NCBI GenBank assembly: GCA_902167985.1
Contig: CABHNZ010000004.1
Span: 124,001-188,000 of the forward strand
Length of the DNA: 64,000 bases
Reading direction: 5' to 3'
Source of the DNA: Shinella sp. UYSO24
GTDB taxonomy: Bacteria; Pseudomonadota; Alphaproteobacteria; Rhizobiales; Rhizobiaceae
The position numbers and the translations under genes are program-made. Position 1 is the first letter of the stretch. Every line of letters begins with the position of its first letter. The notes beneath the pieces are model-generated. The model ran no database searches. It was not told the DNA's origin and saw only the letters and a program-made list of their open reading frames with translations. Below, piece by piece: positions 18,040 to 27,182 of this stretch.

Positions 18040-19023
18040 TTGGCCAGATTGAGACGCGAGACCCACACCGCCTATTCCGACGCCACCTCCCTGAGGCTGC
18101 GCGCCGCCTGGCTCTATTACAATCAGGGCCTCACCCAGAAGGATGTGGCAGAACGGCTGGGCATCAGCCGCTCGACGGTGATCCGCATGCTGGACGAGGC
18201 GATGAAGCGCTCGGAAGTCCAGATCTGGATCTCGGAAGGCGTCGATAGCTGCGTCGAACTGGCGATCAAGCTGGAAAAGGCCTATGGGCTGGACGAGGCG
18301 GTCGTCGTACCTGCGCCGCGCGACGATGATGCCGATGCACTGGCCGCTTCCGTCGGTCTGGCGCTCGGGCAGTTTCTTTCGGAAGTCGTGCAGGACGGCA
18401 TGACGATCGGCGTCGGCTGGGGCCGAACGATGACGGCATCGCTCTCCGGCTTTCGCCCGCCGCGCCGGGAAAACTGCAAGGTCGTCTCGCTGCTCGGCGG
18501 CATTGTCGCCGTCCACCAGACAAACCCGATCGATTACACATGGCGGCTGGCAAGCCAGCTCGGCGCCGAATGCTACATGTTCCTCGCCCCGCTTCTTGTC
18601 GACAGCATCACCACCAAGACGGCGCTGATCGAGGAATGCGGCCTGAAGACCATCTACGATCTTGCCGAAAACCTCGATCTGGCGGTCGTCAGCTGCGGCG
18701 ATATCGGCCCGCATTCGACCTCGCTCTCGGAAGGCTTCATCTCGAAGGCGGAACTCGACAGGCTCATCCGCGCCGGCTGCGTCTGCGATACGATGTTCAA
18801 TTTTCTCGATGAGGAAGGTCGCTCCGTCGATCAGAAGCTCAATGAGCGGGTCATGTCGGTCGATCTCGATACGCTGAAGAAGGCAAAGCATATCGTGCTC
18901 TCCTCCGGCGGCGCCCACCGGGCGCTTGCCATCCGCGCCACCATCCGCCGCATCGGCTGCAACACGCTGATCACCGATGAACGGGCGGCGCAAGAACTGC
19001 TGAAACTCGCGCCGACGGCCTGA
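18040..19023 (+). CDS. SorC/DeoR-type sugar-binding transcriptional regulator
   Basis: About 327 residues. An N-terminal helix-turn-helix (about 30-50; LTQKDVAERLGISRSTV) precedes a sugar-isomerase-like ligand domain that binds phosphosugars. Motifs typical of the family are IGVGWGRTM (about 118-126) and the C-terminal VLSSGGAHRALAIRA. The frame is open from ATG 17971, but the promoter evidence and GGACGAG seven bases before TTG 18040 favour the shorter protein MARLRRETH. It diverges from tal and may control it. It is the second SorC protein in the window; the other, at 33121, belongs to the polyol operon. Confidence 0.85.
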   Translation: MARLRRETHTAYSDATSLRLRAAWLYYNQGLTQKDVAERLGISRSTVIRMLDEAMKRSEVQIWISEGVDSCVELAIKLEKAYGLDEAVVVPAPRDDDADALAASVGLALGQFLSEVVQDGMTIGVGWGRTMTASLSGFRPPRRENCKVVSLLGGIVAVHQTNPIDYTWRLASQLGAECYMFLAPLLVDSITTKTALIEECGLKTIYDLAENLDLAVVSCGDIGPHSTSLSEGFISKAELDRLIRAGCVCDTMFNFLDEEGRSVDQKLNERVMSVDLDTLKKAKHIVLSSGGAHRALAIRATIRRIGCNTLITDERAAQELLKLAPTA

Positions 19024-19048
19024 CCTATCCCGCGGCCTGACATGAAAA

Positions 19049-19079
19049 CGGGCCGGCGGAATGCCGACCCGATGATCTT
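19049..19079 (+). terminator. Probable terminator after the SorC gene
   Basis: CGGGCCGGC and GCCGACCCG pair with one C-A mismatch around a 5-nt loop (19049-19071), followed by ATGATCTTTTA. It is 25 nt past the stop codon. Confidence 0.6.
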
Positions 19080-19099
19080 TTAAGCTGGAAGAACCGGGA

Positions 19100-19425
19100 T
19101 CAGTACCGGCTCCAGTGATGCCGCGGCGGCGGCCTGTGATGGCCATGGTGATGCGGGCGCGAATGCCCATACCAGCGCGGCGGCGGCGGCCGGTGCCAGT
19201 GCCGCGAATGGTGACGCGGCGGCGGCGATAGTTCGGCCGGCAGACGCCATGGCGCCCCAGATGCCAGCCGCGACCGCAGGCATAATCCACCCGTACGACA
19301 TTCGGCGCCTGGGTTTCGACAGCAGCCGAGGAGTGGGTGATGGGAGAGGACATCGGGCCGGCTTCTGCGACCGAAGTCATGGTGATGCCGGCGATCAGGC
19401 CGGCGGCAAGAACAAGTATTTTCAT
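19100..19425 (-). CDS. Small secreted Cys/His/Pro-rich protein (frame broken near 19216)
   Basis: About 108 residues after repair. A signal peptide (about residues 1-22) is followed by a CGRGWHLGRHGVCRPN motif typical of short rhizobial proteins carrying a GCG-CRPN type segment, then a His, Pro, Arg and Trp rich tail (for example HRPPPPRWYGHSRP) ending in HHWSRY. Without repair the frame runs on as unrelated Arg-rich sequence for hundreds of codons. One missing C in the CGC repeat at 19216 restores the natural stop at 19100. The function of these proteins is unknown; the His-rich tail could bind metal. It has its own ribosome binding site and no operon partner. Confidence 0.7.
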
Positions 19426-19491
19426 CCTGTTACCTCCAAACGGTGATTGGAGGTTAGGCGCCTCGGGATGAATTGACGATGAACCCGCCGT

Positions 19492-20136
19492 TCAGGAAGC
19501 GGGCTTCTCCGCCGTGTCTTCTTCCGCCGCGCTGACGGTGATCGGCACCGGCCGCGGGTAGCCGTCGAGGCCGTAATGGCGCTCCAGTTTCTCCCAGCTC
19601 TTGTCCATCGCATAGGTGGCCGAGAGGTAGGGAATGGCGACGTGACCGTAGAAGATCGACAGCTGTTTCTCCGCCTGATCCTCCGGAATACCGGCGATCT
19701 GCTGGCTGTAGAGCACCGAGACGAGCCCGGTGCGATCGGCGCCCGAGCGGCAATGGATGAGGATCGGCTTCGGCGCATCCTTGAGAAGCGCCAGAAGCCT
19801 GTCGGCCTCAGCCGGGGTCAGCTGTCGCGAGGCAAGCATGGAAAAGTCGATATGCTTGATCCCGAGCTTTTCGCTGACGGCCACTTCGTTCTCATACCAC
19901 GAGGACTTGTCGTTTTCGCCGCGCAGGTTGACGACGGTCTTGATGCCGTACTGCTTGGCATAGCTCTCGATGGCACTGGCACTCGGCTGCGCCGAACGGT
20001 AGAGCTCGCCCGCAATCACCGTGTGGAAATTGCCGGTCAGCTGCAGCCCGCCGAGATAGGCACCCATGACGGCGGCAACGCCGAGGCCGGTCCACACGCT
20101 ACGCTTCAACCAGACCTTCACCCTTGAGACTGCCAT
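19492..20136 (-). CDS. Membrane-anchored protein tyrosine/dual-specificity phosphatase
   Basis: About 214 residues. An N-terminal helix (about 15-33) anchors it in the inner membrane, or acts as an uncleaved signal with the catalytic part in the periplasm. The active-site P-loop is HCRSGADRTG, matching the C-X5-R signature of Cys-dependent phosphatases, and the preceding ELYRSAQPS motif is typical of the bacterial DSP-like family. Natural substrates are unknown; such enzymes may act on phosphotyrosine, lipids or sugars. ATG 20136 is used; GTG 20142 and TTG 20145 are possible starts closer to the GAGGAG element. Confidence 0.82.
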   Translation of the reverse strand: MAVSRVKVWLKRSVWTGLGVAAVMGAYLGGLQLTGNFHTVIAGELYRSAQPSASAIESYAKQYGIKTVVNLRGENDKSSWYENEVAVSEKLGIKHIDFSMLASRQLTPAEADRLLALLKDAPKPILIHCRSGADRTGLVSVLYSQQIAGIPEDQAEKQLSIFYGHVAIPYLSATYAMDKSWEKLERHYGLDGYPRPVPITVSAAEEDTAEKPAS

Positions 20137-20284
20137 CGACACCAATGCTCCTCATTCATGCGCGGGATAACATCTCCCGTGGAATGATGGAGCGAATGAC
20201 GGCCGAAGCTGACAGGAACCTGAAAGCTGTTTTCAACGACGCTCACGGCCTCGCGAGCGCCAGATTGGGCCCCTTGGAGACGGT

Positions 20285-21199
20285 TCAGACGCCGCCGGTT
20301 TCCCAGCCGAGCATCGCCCGCTTGCGGGTAAGCCCCCAGTGATAACCGGTAAGCGCACCGTTTTTCGCCACCGCCCGATGGCAGGGCACGACGAAGGAAA
20401 TCGGGTTGGCACCGACAGCCGCACCGACCGCCCGGTTGGCACTCGGCTGGCCGATATCGCAGGCGACGTCGGAATAGGTGACGGCCCTGCCGTAAGGGAT
20501 TTTCAGGAGGCTCTGCCAGACGCGCATCTGGAAATCGGTACCGATCAGCACGACCTTCAGCGGCCGTTCGGCAGACCATTCCGACCGGTCGAACACCCGC
20601 GCCGCATAGGGAGCGGTCGCCGCCTGATCTGCCACATATTGCGCATTCGGCCAGCGCCGCGTCATGTCGTCGAGTGCCGCCTGCTCCTCGCCCCGGTCGG
20701 CAAAGGCAAGGCCCGAAAGCCCGCGATCCGTCGCCATCACGATTGCCAGCCCGAAGGGCGATGGATGGAAACCATAGCGGATGACGAGCCCTGCGCCGCG
20801 CCCCTTCCATTCCCCCGGCGACATCGCCTCATGGGTGACGAAGAGATCATGCAGCCGCCCCGGCCCGGAAAGCCCGAGCTCGTAAGAGGTTTCCAGAAGC
20901 GGCAGCCCCTCCACGCCGAGCAGCCGCTTGGCATGATCGAGCGTCACCGCCTGCAGAAAGGCCTTTGGCGAGAGCCCGGCCCAGCGGGTGAAAAGCTTCT
21001 GCAATTGCGTCGGCGACTGGCCGATCTCGGCGGCGATCGCGTCGAGCGACGGCTGCTCGCGATAATCGAGCGTGATCATCTCGACCACCTGCCGCACCGT
21101 CTCGTAATCGGAACCCTCCGGCGTCACATCGGTCATCCCGTCTGGCATTCCATCCGGCATCGATCCGAAAAATCCGGCCATCTGAGCGAGAGCGTTCAT
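20285..21199 (-). CDS. Ada-like fusion: AraC domain plus O6-methylguanine-DNA methyltransferase
   Basis: 304 residues. The first half (about 25-125) is an AraC-type DNA-binding domain with its two helix-turn-helix units. The second half is an Ogt-type alkyltransferase with the suicide Cys in VPCHRAVAKNGAL (about residue 272) and the substrate-loop NRAVGAA. The N-terminal Cys/Zn domain of full Ada is absent, as in many rhizobial proteins annotated as bifunctional Ada-like regulators. It repairs O6-alkylguanine by transferring the alkyl group to Cys. The start at 21199 has GAGAGAAG upstream. A short GMPDGMPDGM repeat sits near the N-terminus. Confidence 0.9.
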   Translation of the reverse strand: MNALAQMAGFFGSMPDGMPDGMTDVTPEGSDYETVRQVVEMITLDYREQPSLDAIAAEIGQSPTQLQKLFTRWAGLSPKAFLQAVTLDHAKRLLGVEGLPLLETSYELGLSGPGRLHDLFVTHEAMSPGEWKGRGAGLVIRYGFHPSPFGLAIVMATDRGLSGLAFADRGEEQAALDDMTRRWPNAQYVADQAATAPYAARVFDRSEWSAERPLKVVLIGTDFQMRVWQSLLKIPYGRAVTYSDVACDIGQPSANRAVGAAVGANPISFVVPCHRAVAKNGALTGYHWGLTRKRAMLGWETGGV

Positions 21200-21301
21200 G
21201 GCTTCTCTCCCTTGCATCCTGTGTTTCTCGCCCACACATGCTCCCTGGACGGCCGGCAGGCCACCCGTTTCTTGTCTCAGGCCGCAATAACCGCGCAAAA
21301 T

Positions 21302-21795
21302 CTATATCCGGCGCTTGACCGTGGTGAGCGCATGGCGGAACGCCTGGGCAAAACTCTCGCGGTCATCGGGATTGAGAAAACCGCCAATCTCGGTGCGCCG
21401 CCCCTCACCGCTCACCGCCATGCCGGTAATCCCGAATTCCTGATGGCGCTTCACATCGAAACGCGCCCAGAACGGATTGAAGCGATGCTCCACCATCCGC
21501 CCGCCAGCCGAAAACTTCCGGACCGAGAGCATCTCGCGCGAAACCGTCACCTCTTCCCTCACCCGGCCGGAGCGGAAACTGAGTTTAAGAGCGCCATAGA
21601 GAAGAAGAAAATCGAGCCCGAAAAAGATGCCGACCGGATAGCGCCGGTCGCAATAAAGAACCCGCCATAGCCGATCGTCACGGCACCGGCGATCAGGAGC
21701 ACGATGCGGAACCCTCGTCTGCCGAGAGAACGATAGGGCGTCAGTTCGGCAGCAAACAGCGGCCTTTCGTCCGACAGGCTAAGGTCTTGGGACAT
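21302..21795 (-). CDS. DUF2244-type membrane protein (frame broken near 21642)
   Basis: About 164 residues after repair, with two membrane helices (about 28-48 and 52-72) followed by a soluble beta-rich part with RFNPFWARFD and TEIGGFLNPDDRESF, the conserved DUF2244 segments. The function of this family is not known. The break near 21642 is repaired by one C (GGCGCC to GGCGC), giving a continuous second helix with GIFFGLDFLLLYGALKL. It diverges from nth with only 42 nt between starts, a common rhizobial arrangement, so the two genes share a promoter region. Confidence 0.8.
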
Positions 21796-21837
21796 GATGA
21801 ATTGCTTTCGATCCGTCAGGCTGGATATAGAAGGATT

Positions 21838-22652
21838 ATGACCATTCGCGCGCCAAAATCCAGCAAAGCCTCCGCCATCAAGCCGAAAGCGGCCCCTAAA
21901 GCCGCTCTGGTCAAAAAGACCGCGGCGGTAAAAAAGCCGAAACGCTACAAGTCCGCCTATTCCCCGGCGGAGATGGAAGAGATCTTTCGCCGCTTCTCCA
22001 TCCAGCGCCCCGAACCCAAGGGCGAGCTGGAGCATGTGAACCCGTTCACGCTGGTTGTTGCCGTGGCGCTCTCGGCGCAGGCCACCGATGCCGGCGCAAC
22101 AAGGCGACCCGCGCGCTCTTTCAGATAGCTGACACGCCGGAAAAGATGCTGGCGCTCGGCGAAGAAGGCGTGATCGAGCACATCAAGACGATCGGGCTCT
22201 ACCGCAACAAGGCGAAGAACGTCATCGCGCTCTGTCGTATCCTCATCGACGAATTCGGCTCGGAAGTGCCGAAGACGCGCGAGGAGCTGATGCGGCTGCC
22301 GGGCGTCGGCCGCAAGACCGCAAATGTCGTCATGTCCATGGCCTTCGGCATCCCGACCATGGCCGTCGACACCCATGTCTTCCGCATTGCCAACCGCATG
22401 CTGATGGCGCCGGGAAAGACACCGGACGAGGTGGAAGACAATATATTGAGGGTCATCCCTGACCAGTATCTCTACCACGCCCATCACTGGCTGATCCTGC
22501 ATGGCCGCTATTGCTGCAAGGCGCGCAAGCCGGAATGCGAGCGCTGCGTCGTGGCCGATATCTGTCGCTCGCCGGAAAAGACCTTCGATATTCCGGCTCC
22601 GCTCGTCGAACTGCCGCAGCAGATCGTCGGCATCCCGGCCCCGGCCCCCTGA
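21838..22652 (+). CDS. nth: Endonuclease III, DNA glycosylase/AP lyase (frame broken near 22098)
   Basis: About 271 residues. It removes oxidised pyrimidines and cuts the abasic site. The helix-hairpin-helix with catalytic Lys is LPGVGRKTANVV, the catalytic Asp is in VDTHVFRIANR, and the C-terminal 4Fe-4S ligands follow the C-X6-C-X2-C-X5-C spacing (CCKARKPECERCVVADIC). An unusual N-terminal Lys/Ala-rich extension of about 35 residues precedes the catalytic domain. The frame breaks near 22098, where one C lost from GGCGCCAACAAG restores NKATRALF. The start is preceded by GAAGGA. Confidence 0.93.
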
Positions 22653-22681
22653 AGGCGCTCCCTGAAGGTGCCTCTTGAAGC

Positions 22682-23415
22682 TCAGCCCGCGGCGAGCGAG
22701 AAACCGGGATCCTTCTTCGAGATCATCTTGTGCAGATGCACCATCAATGACGCGGCAAACAGCGGCGTCAGAAGGTTGACGATCGGGATCGCCAGAAACA
22801 GCGCGATCACGAGACCGGCCATGAATACCGTGGAAGAATATTTTTCGCGCAAAAGCCGCGCCTCGGCCGGCGGCCGGAAACGCATGGCGGCGAATTCGAA
22901 GAATTCCCGCCCCAGAAGATAGCCATTGACGAGGAAGAAGGCGACGAGATTGACGCCCGGCACGAAGAGCAGGAGCAGCGCCACGACGTTGCCGACGATG
23001 ACGACGCCAAGGAACTGGACAGAGCCGAGCATAGCCTGCCCGAGCGGCATTTCCCGCCCCGGCGCATCATTGGGATAGTCGCGGACTTCGATCACCTTGG
23101 CGACGTCATCGAGAAACAGACCGGCGATCAGCGCCGTGATCGGCGCAATCAGAAGCGCCAGAACCAGCGCCAGCCCTATGCTGCCGAAGATCGCCGCAAC
23201 AACGTCAACCAGCTTGCCCAGAACGCCATATCGGCGGAGAAATCCGGAAAGAAGGCTTCGATCCACGGCCAGGCGTAATAGGCAAAACTTTCGCGCAGCG
23301 CGAGCCATAGCCCGACGAGAATGAGAAGCGTCAGCCCGAGCGTCTTCCAGAACGCGGAACGGGCTTCGGGCGAAAGCAGGTTGGCAAGGGCAAGACGTGT
23401 GGCGTCGAGGATCAT
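22682..23415 (-). CDS. EI24/CysZ-like integral membrane protein (frame broken near 23217)
   Basis: About 244 residues with four or five long hydrophobic helices and the family-typical NGYLLGREFFEFAAMR segment (about residues 165-180). CysZ proteins import sulfate; other EI24 members have unknown function, so sulfate transport is only a possibility. The start is ATG 23415 with GGAGACC upstream. The frame breaks near 23217 and one lost C restores FWAKLVDVVAAIFG. It converges with nth, 30 nt apart. Confidence 0.8.
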
Positions 23416-23502
23416 CAAGGGTCTCCGGCGGATGCCGGATGGATGTAGGGTGGAGCGCGTGACTGCACAAGAAGACAGCCGGGATACCCCACCCTTCGCC
23501 GG

Positions 23503-23901
23503 TCAGCGCGCGCCGAAGCGTGCCTTGGCCGCATCGGTGACGGGTGTGAACAGCGAGACGAGACTTCCCTCGGGATCGCGGAACTGCGCGGTGCGATTGC
23601 CCCATGGCAGGTTCTTCGGCTCATGCACCACCTCTGCCTTGTCCTTCAGGCGAAGGAACTGCGCATCCACATCGGCGACCAGAAACTCAAGGACGACGGA
23701 GCGGTTCGCACCCGGCTCGGCACTTCCCTCCTTGAACAGTGCCACCGTCTCGAAACTGCCGATCGCCAGCACGCCGGAGGGCGTGACGATCTCGGCAAAC
23801 ACCGGTGCCAGCCAGTCGGCCGCGCGTTCTGTCACCAGTTCGTAGAAGGCGACGACGGCTTTCGTGTCGGATACGATCAGGCGTGTGGAAGCGAAGGTCA
23901 T
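23503..23901 (-). CDS. VOC (glyoxalase/bleomycin-resistance fold) protein
   Basis: 132 residues, intact. The paired beta-alpha-beta-beta-beta fold of the vicinal oxygen chelate superfamily is recognisable from the start (TRLIVSDTKAVVAFYELVTE) and the C-terminal FRDPEGSLVSLFTP strand with its metal-ligand-like Glu. The substrate is unknown; antibiotic resistance or dioxygenase-like roles occur in the family. It diverges from a YafY-type regulator 99 nt away. VOC/YafY pairs are common in proteobacteria and suggest that the regulator controls this gene. Confidence 0.8.
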   Translation of the reverse strand: MTFASTRLIVSDTKAVVAFYELVTERAADWLAPVFAEIVTPSGVLAIGSFETVALFKEGSAEPGANRSVVLEFLVADVDAQFLRLKDKAEVVHEPKNLPWGNRTAQFRDPEGSLVSLFTPVTDAAKARFGAR

Positions 23902-24000
23902 GGTCTCAATCCTTTCAGGCCAATGCAGCCGCCATTTTGACGGCCCGGCGATCTTGTAACCGGGTGGCACTGACAGCATGGTGGCAGGAGGAGTACCTTC

Positions 24001-24705
24001 ATGCGCCGTGCAGACCGCCTTTTCCAGATCATCCAGATCCTTCGCCGTTCGACGCGCCCGGTCACGGCCGCCATGCTTTCAGCCGAACTGGAGGTTTCTG
24101 TCCGCACGGTCTATCGCGACATGGCTGATCTGATGGCCCAGCGCGTGCCGATTTCCGGCGAGGCCGGCCTCGGCTATCTCATCGATGCCGATTACGACAT
24201 GCCGCCATTGATGCTGACGCTGGACGAGGTGGAAGTCGCCGTGCTCGGGGCCGAATGGGTTGCCTCTCACTTCGGCCAGGACATGGCCGCCGCCGCCCGC
24301 GATCTCATCGCCAAGATCGCCGCCGTCATACCGGCAGAGCTTCGTCCCTATATAGCCGAACCAAGCGTCGGCGTCCGCCCGGCCCTCGCCTTGCGCCATG
24401 AGACGATCGACAGTCGTGAACTGCGCGCGGCGATCCGCACCGGCATGAAAGTGAGGCTGCGCTATCGGGCAGCAAGCGGCGAGGAGACGCTGAGAACCGT
24501 CTGGCCCGTCATCCTGGGCTATACGGAAGGCTACCGGATGCTGATCGGATGGTGCGAGATGCGGCAGGATTTCCGTCATTTCCGCACCGACCGCATCATT
24601 GTCGCCGAGGTGCTGGATGAGCCGCACGGCCTGCGCAAGGGCGAACTTCGCCGGAAATGGGATAGCTGGCGTGCAGCCAGACTTGCCGCGTCCGGCACTG
24701 GTTGA
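24001..24705 (+). CDS. YafY-type HTH/WYL transcriptional regulator
   Basis: 234 residues. An N-terminal helix-turn-helix (HTH_11; about residues 1-55, with LEVSVRTVYRDMADL) precedes a WYL-type ligand-sensing domain (about 140-215), where the family motif region contains GYTEGYRMLIGWCEMR. WYL domains sense nucleotides or small ligands. It diverges from the VOC gene, its likely target, and has GAGGAGTACC before the start codon. It converges with the FGGY kinase. Confidence 0.85.
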   Translation: MRRADRLFQIIQILRRSTRPVTAAMLSAELEVSVRTVYRDMADLMAQRVPISGEAGLGYLIDADYDMPPLMLTLDEVEVAVLGAEWVASHFGQDMAAAARDLIAKIAAVIPAELRPYIAEPSVGVRPALALRHETIDSRELRAAIRTGMKVRLRYRAASGEETLRTVWPVILGYTEGYRMLIGWCEMRQDFRHFRTDRIIVAEVLDEPHGLRKGELRRKWDSWRAARLAASGTG

Positions 24706-24757
24706 CCTTGAAGCACGAGATGGGCGCGGCGCACTGCCATGCGCCCCACCCCTCGCG

Positions 24758-26358
24758 TTACTCCATCACCCGCAATTCCTCGCGATGGCGCACCATCATC
24801 AGGAACCGCCGGTAATCCCGCTCATAATGCGCGGCACGGGAAAAATCCGGCAGCCTTTCGCGCTCGCCGCCTTCCATCGCCTGCCCCGCTTCGAAGAGGC
24901 CAGTATGGAGGCCGCCGGCCACCGCCGCCACCATCGCGGTGCCGAGCAGAACCGCATCGCGGGTCTCGGGGATCACCACCTTGCGGCCGGTCACATCGGC
25001 ATAAAGCTCGATCAGCAGCGGATTGTTGATATGCCCGCCCGTCACATGCAGCGCCTCGAACCGGTAGCCGTAACCGGCCATCGCATCGAGGATATGGCGG
25101 ATGCCGAGCGCGATCGACACACAGGCCCGCCAGTAGAGCCGGCAGAGCCCGTCAAAGGACGTATCGAGCGTCAGCCCGCTGATCACCCCCGTCGCATGCG
25201 GATCGGCAAGCGGCGAACGGTTTCCATGAAAATCCGGCAGGATGTGCAGGCCCGGCGCGATGTCGCCGTCCGCACCACCGCCCTCGGCGGCCAGTTCGGC
25301 GCGCAATTCACCGATCCGCTCGATGATCCGGCCATGCAGATCCGTCGTCGGCTCGCCGCCGGCGGCATGCATCCTGACCACATGGTCGAGCATTGCGCCC
25401 GCCGCCGATTGCCCGCCCTCGACCAGCCAGTGGCCGGGCAGAACCGCCTCGTAATACGGCCCCCAGAGGCTGTGGCCGGGCTTCGGCTTGCGCGAAAACG
25501 CAACGATACAGCTCGACGTGCCGCCGATCAGCGCCACGCTCTTTTCCATCCGCTCCGGGCTGGAAACCCCGGCAAGCGCGCCGTAGCGCCGGCATAGGCA
25601 TCGATCAGGCCGGGCGCCACGATGACATCGGTGTCGAGCCCGAGCGCCTCTGATGCCTCGGCGGACAGGTTTCCGATCGGCCGGCCGACTTCGACCGTCT
25701 CCTGCGGCAGGCCGGCGCGCTCGATCAGGTCGTCGAGCCCCGCAAGCGCCAGATAGTCGGCGCTCCAGCCGGGCGTCTTGTGCGCGAGGTAATTCCACTT
25801 GGCCGTCAGCGTGCAGCGGGATCTCGCCGCAGACCCCGTCGCCTTCCAGGTGAGGAAATCCGCCAGATCGAAGAAATAGCCGGCCCGTGCCCAGCTTTCC
25901 GGCCGGTGCTTCTTCAGCCATTTCAGCTTCGGCATTTCCATTTCAGGGGAAAGCGAGCCGCCGGAATAGTCGATCACGGCATGGCCTGTCGCCGACAGCG
26001 CTTCCGCCTCGCGGATCGCCCGGTGGTCGAGCCAGACGATCGTGTCGCGGCTGTCGTCGCCGGTCGTCGAGACGGAAAGCGGCTTGCCGTTAAGATCGCG
26101 CGCCACCAGGGAACAGGTGGCATCGAAGCCGATGGCCGCCACGCTTTCCGCGGCGATCCCGGCTTCCGCCATCGCATCCTTCACGGCGCGGCAGGCGGCC
26201 GCCCAGATATCTTCGGAACTGTGTTCGGCATGGTTCGGCTTCGGCTGGAACATCCGGATCGGATGTTTCGCCTTGGCGAGAAGCCGCCCGGCAGGATCAA
26301 AGATGCCGGCGCGCGCGCTAGTCGTGCCGATATCGACCGCAACGAGATGTTCACGCAT
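24758..26358 (-). CDS. FGGY-family carbohydrate kinase, D-ribulokinase type (frame broken near 25586)
   Basis: About 533 residues after repair. The N-terminal phosphate motif is DIGTTSARAG (residues 7-16) and the C-terminal ATPase lobe has LHVTGGHINNPLLIELYADV. The N-terminal pattern (DHAEHSSEDIW-like, here NHAEHSSEDIWAA) is that of the ribulokinase-like subgroup, so the likely reaction is ATP-dependent phosphorylation of D-ribulose or D-xylulose. The frame breaks near 25586, and one C lost from GGCGCCTACGG restores YAGAYGALAGV. It is the last gene of the polyol operon, where it would phosphorylate the ketose made by the dehydrogenase. Confidence 0.85.
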
Positions 26359-26422
26359 CCGGATAAGTTCCTGTCCCTGCCCAGCCGAGTCTATCGCCCG
26401 GAACCAGCATGGCGAGGCATTG

Positions 26423-27172
26423 TCATGCCCGGCCGAATGCCGCTCCCCCGCGATCCTCTATATATTTTTGCACAAGCTTGGGCAAATCCGTCATGGCGTC
26501 AAACACCAGGTCCGGGGAAAGCGCCGTGATCCGATCGAGATGGCCGGGCAGCATGGCATGTGTGCCACCGGCAAAGGCAAAAGCGGCCATGCCGGCACGA
26601 TGCGCCGCCTCGATACCGGCCGGGCTGTCCTCGATCACGATACAGTGTTGCGGCTCGACACCCATCTCTTTCGCGGCATGGAGAAAGAGGTCCGGCGCCG
26701 GCTTGCCGTTCTTCACCATCGTTGCGGAGAAGAGATGCGGATCGAGCCGGTCGATCAGCCCGGTGATCGTCAGCGACAGCCGGATACGCTCCGGCTGGCT
26801 GGAGGAAGCAACGCAGATCGGCAGCCCCATGCCACCGGCACCGAGCGCGTCGATCGCCTCGGCAATGCCGGGAATGGGTTGCAGATCCGTCTTGAACAGT
26901 TCGTAAAGATCGATCCGCATCTCCTCGAGGAATTCGGGCCCCGTATGGAACCCGTATTCCTCGTCGAGGATCTGCTTCATCGTCGAGAGGCTGCGGCCGA
27001 GAAAATGCCCATAGGCATCCGCCTCGCTCATTTCGACGCCGCGGCTGCGCAGGGTCTTCACCAGCACCCGCACCGAAAGCGGCTCGCTGTCTACGAGCAC
27101 GCCATCGCAGTCGAAAATGATCAGAGGGCCGTTTTCCGTTCCGCCAATCTTGCCAGCAGCCGCGCCCGACAT
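26423..27172 (-). CDS. HAD-superfamily sugar-phosphate phosphatase/mutase
   Basis: 249 residues. The HAD nucleophile motif FDCDGVLVDSEPLS is at about residues 19-32. A helical cap follows, then motif II (CVASSSQPERI), motif III Lys (KNGKPAPDLFL) and motif IV (CIVIEDSPAGIEAA). This is the IA subfamily that includes beta-phosphoglucomutase and small sugar phosphatases. It lies 10 nt after the mannitol dehydrogenase stop codon and 64 nt before the kinase, so it is part of the polyol operon. It might dephosphorylate an unwanted sugar phosphate, but the substrate cannot be read from the sequence. Confidence 0.85.
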   Translation of the reverse strand: MSGAAAGKIGGTENGPLIIFDCDGVLVDSEPLSVRVLVKTLRSRGVEMSEADAYGHFLGRSLSTMKQILDEEYGFHTGPEFLEEMRIDLYELFKTDLQPIPGIAEAIDALGAGGMGLPICVASSSQPERIRLSLTITGLIDRLDPHLFSATMVKNGKPAPDLFLHAAKEMGVEPQHCIVIEDSPAGIEAAHRAGMAAFAFAGGTHAMLPGHLDRITALSPDLVFDAMTDLPKLVQKYIEDRGGAAFGRA

Positions 27173-27182
27173 GACCCTGCCC

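Noticed and set aside
17920-19425. 501-codon minus-strand frame
   Set aside because: It is the small secreted protein run out of frame into the antisense of the SorC gene after a lost base.
24723-24750. GGGCGC/GCGCCC inverted repeat between YafY and the kinase gene
   Set aside because: Short stem, 13-nt or longer loop and no T-run; not enough for a terminator call.
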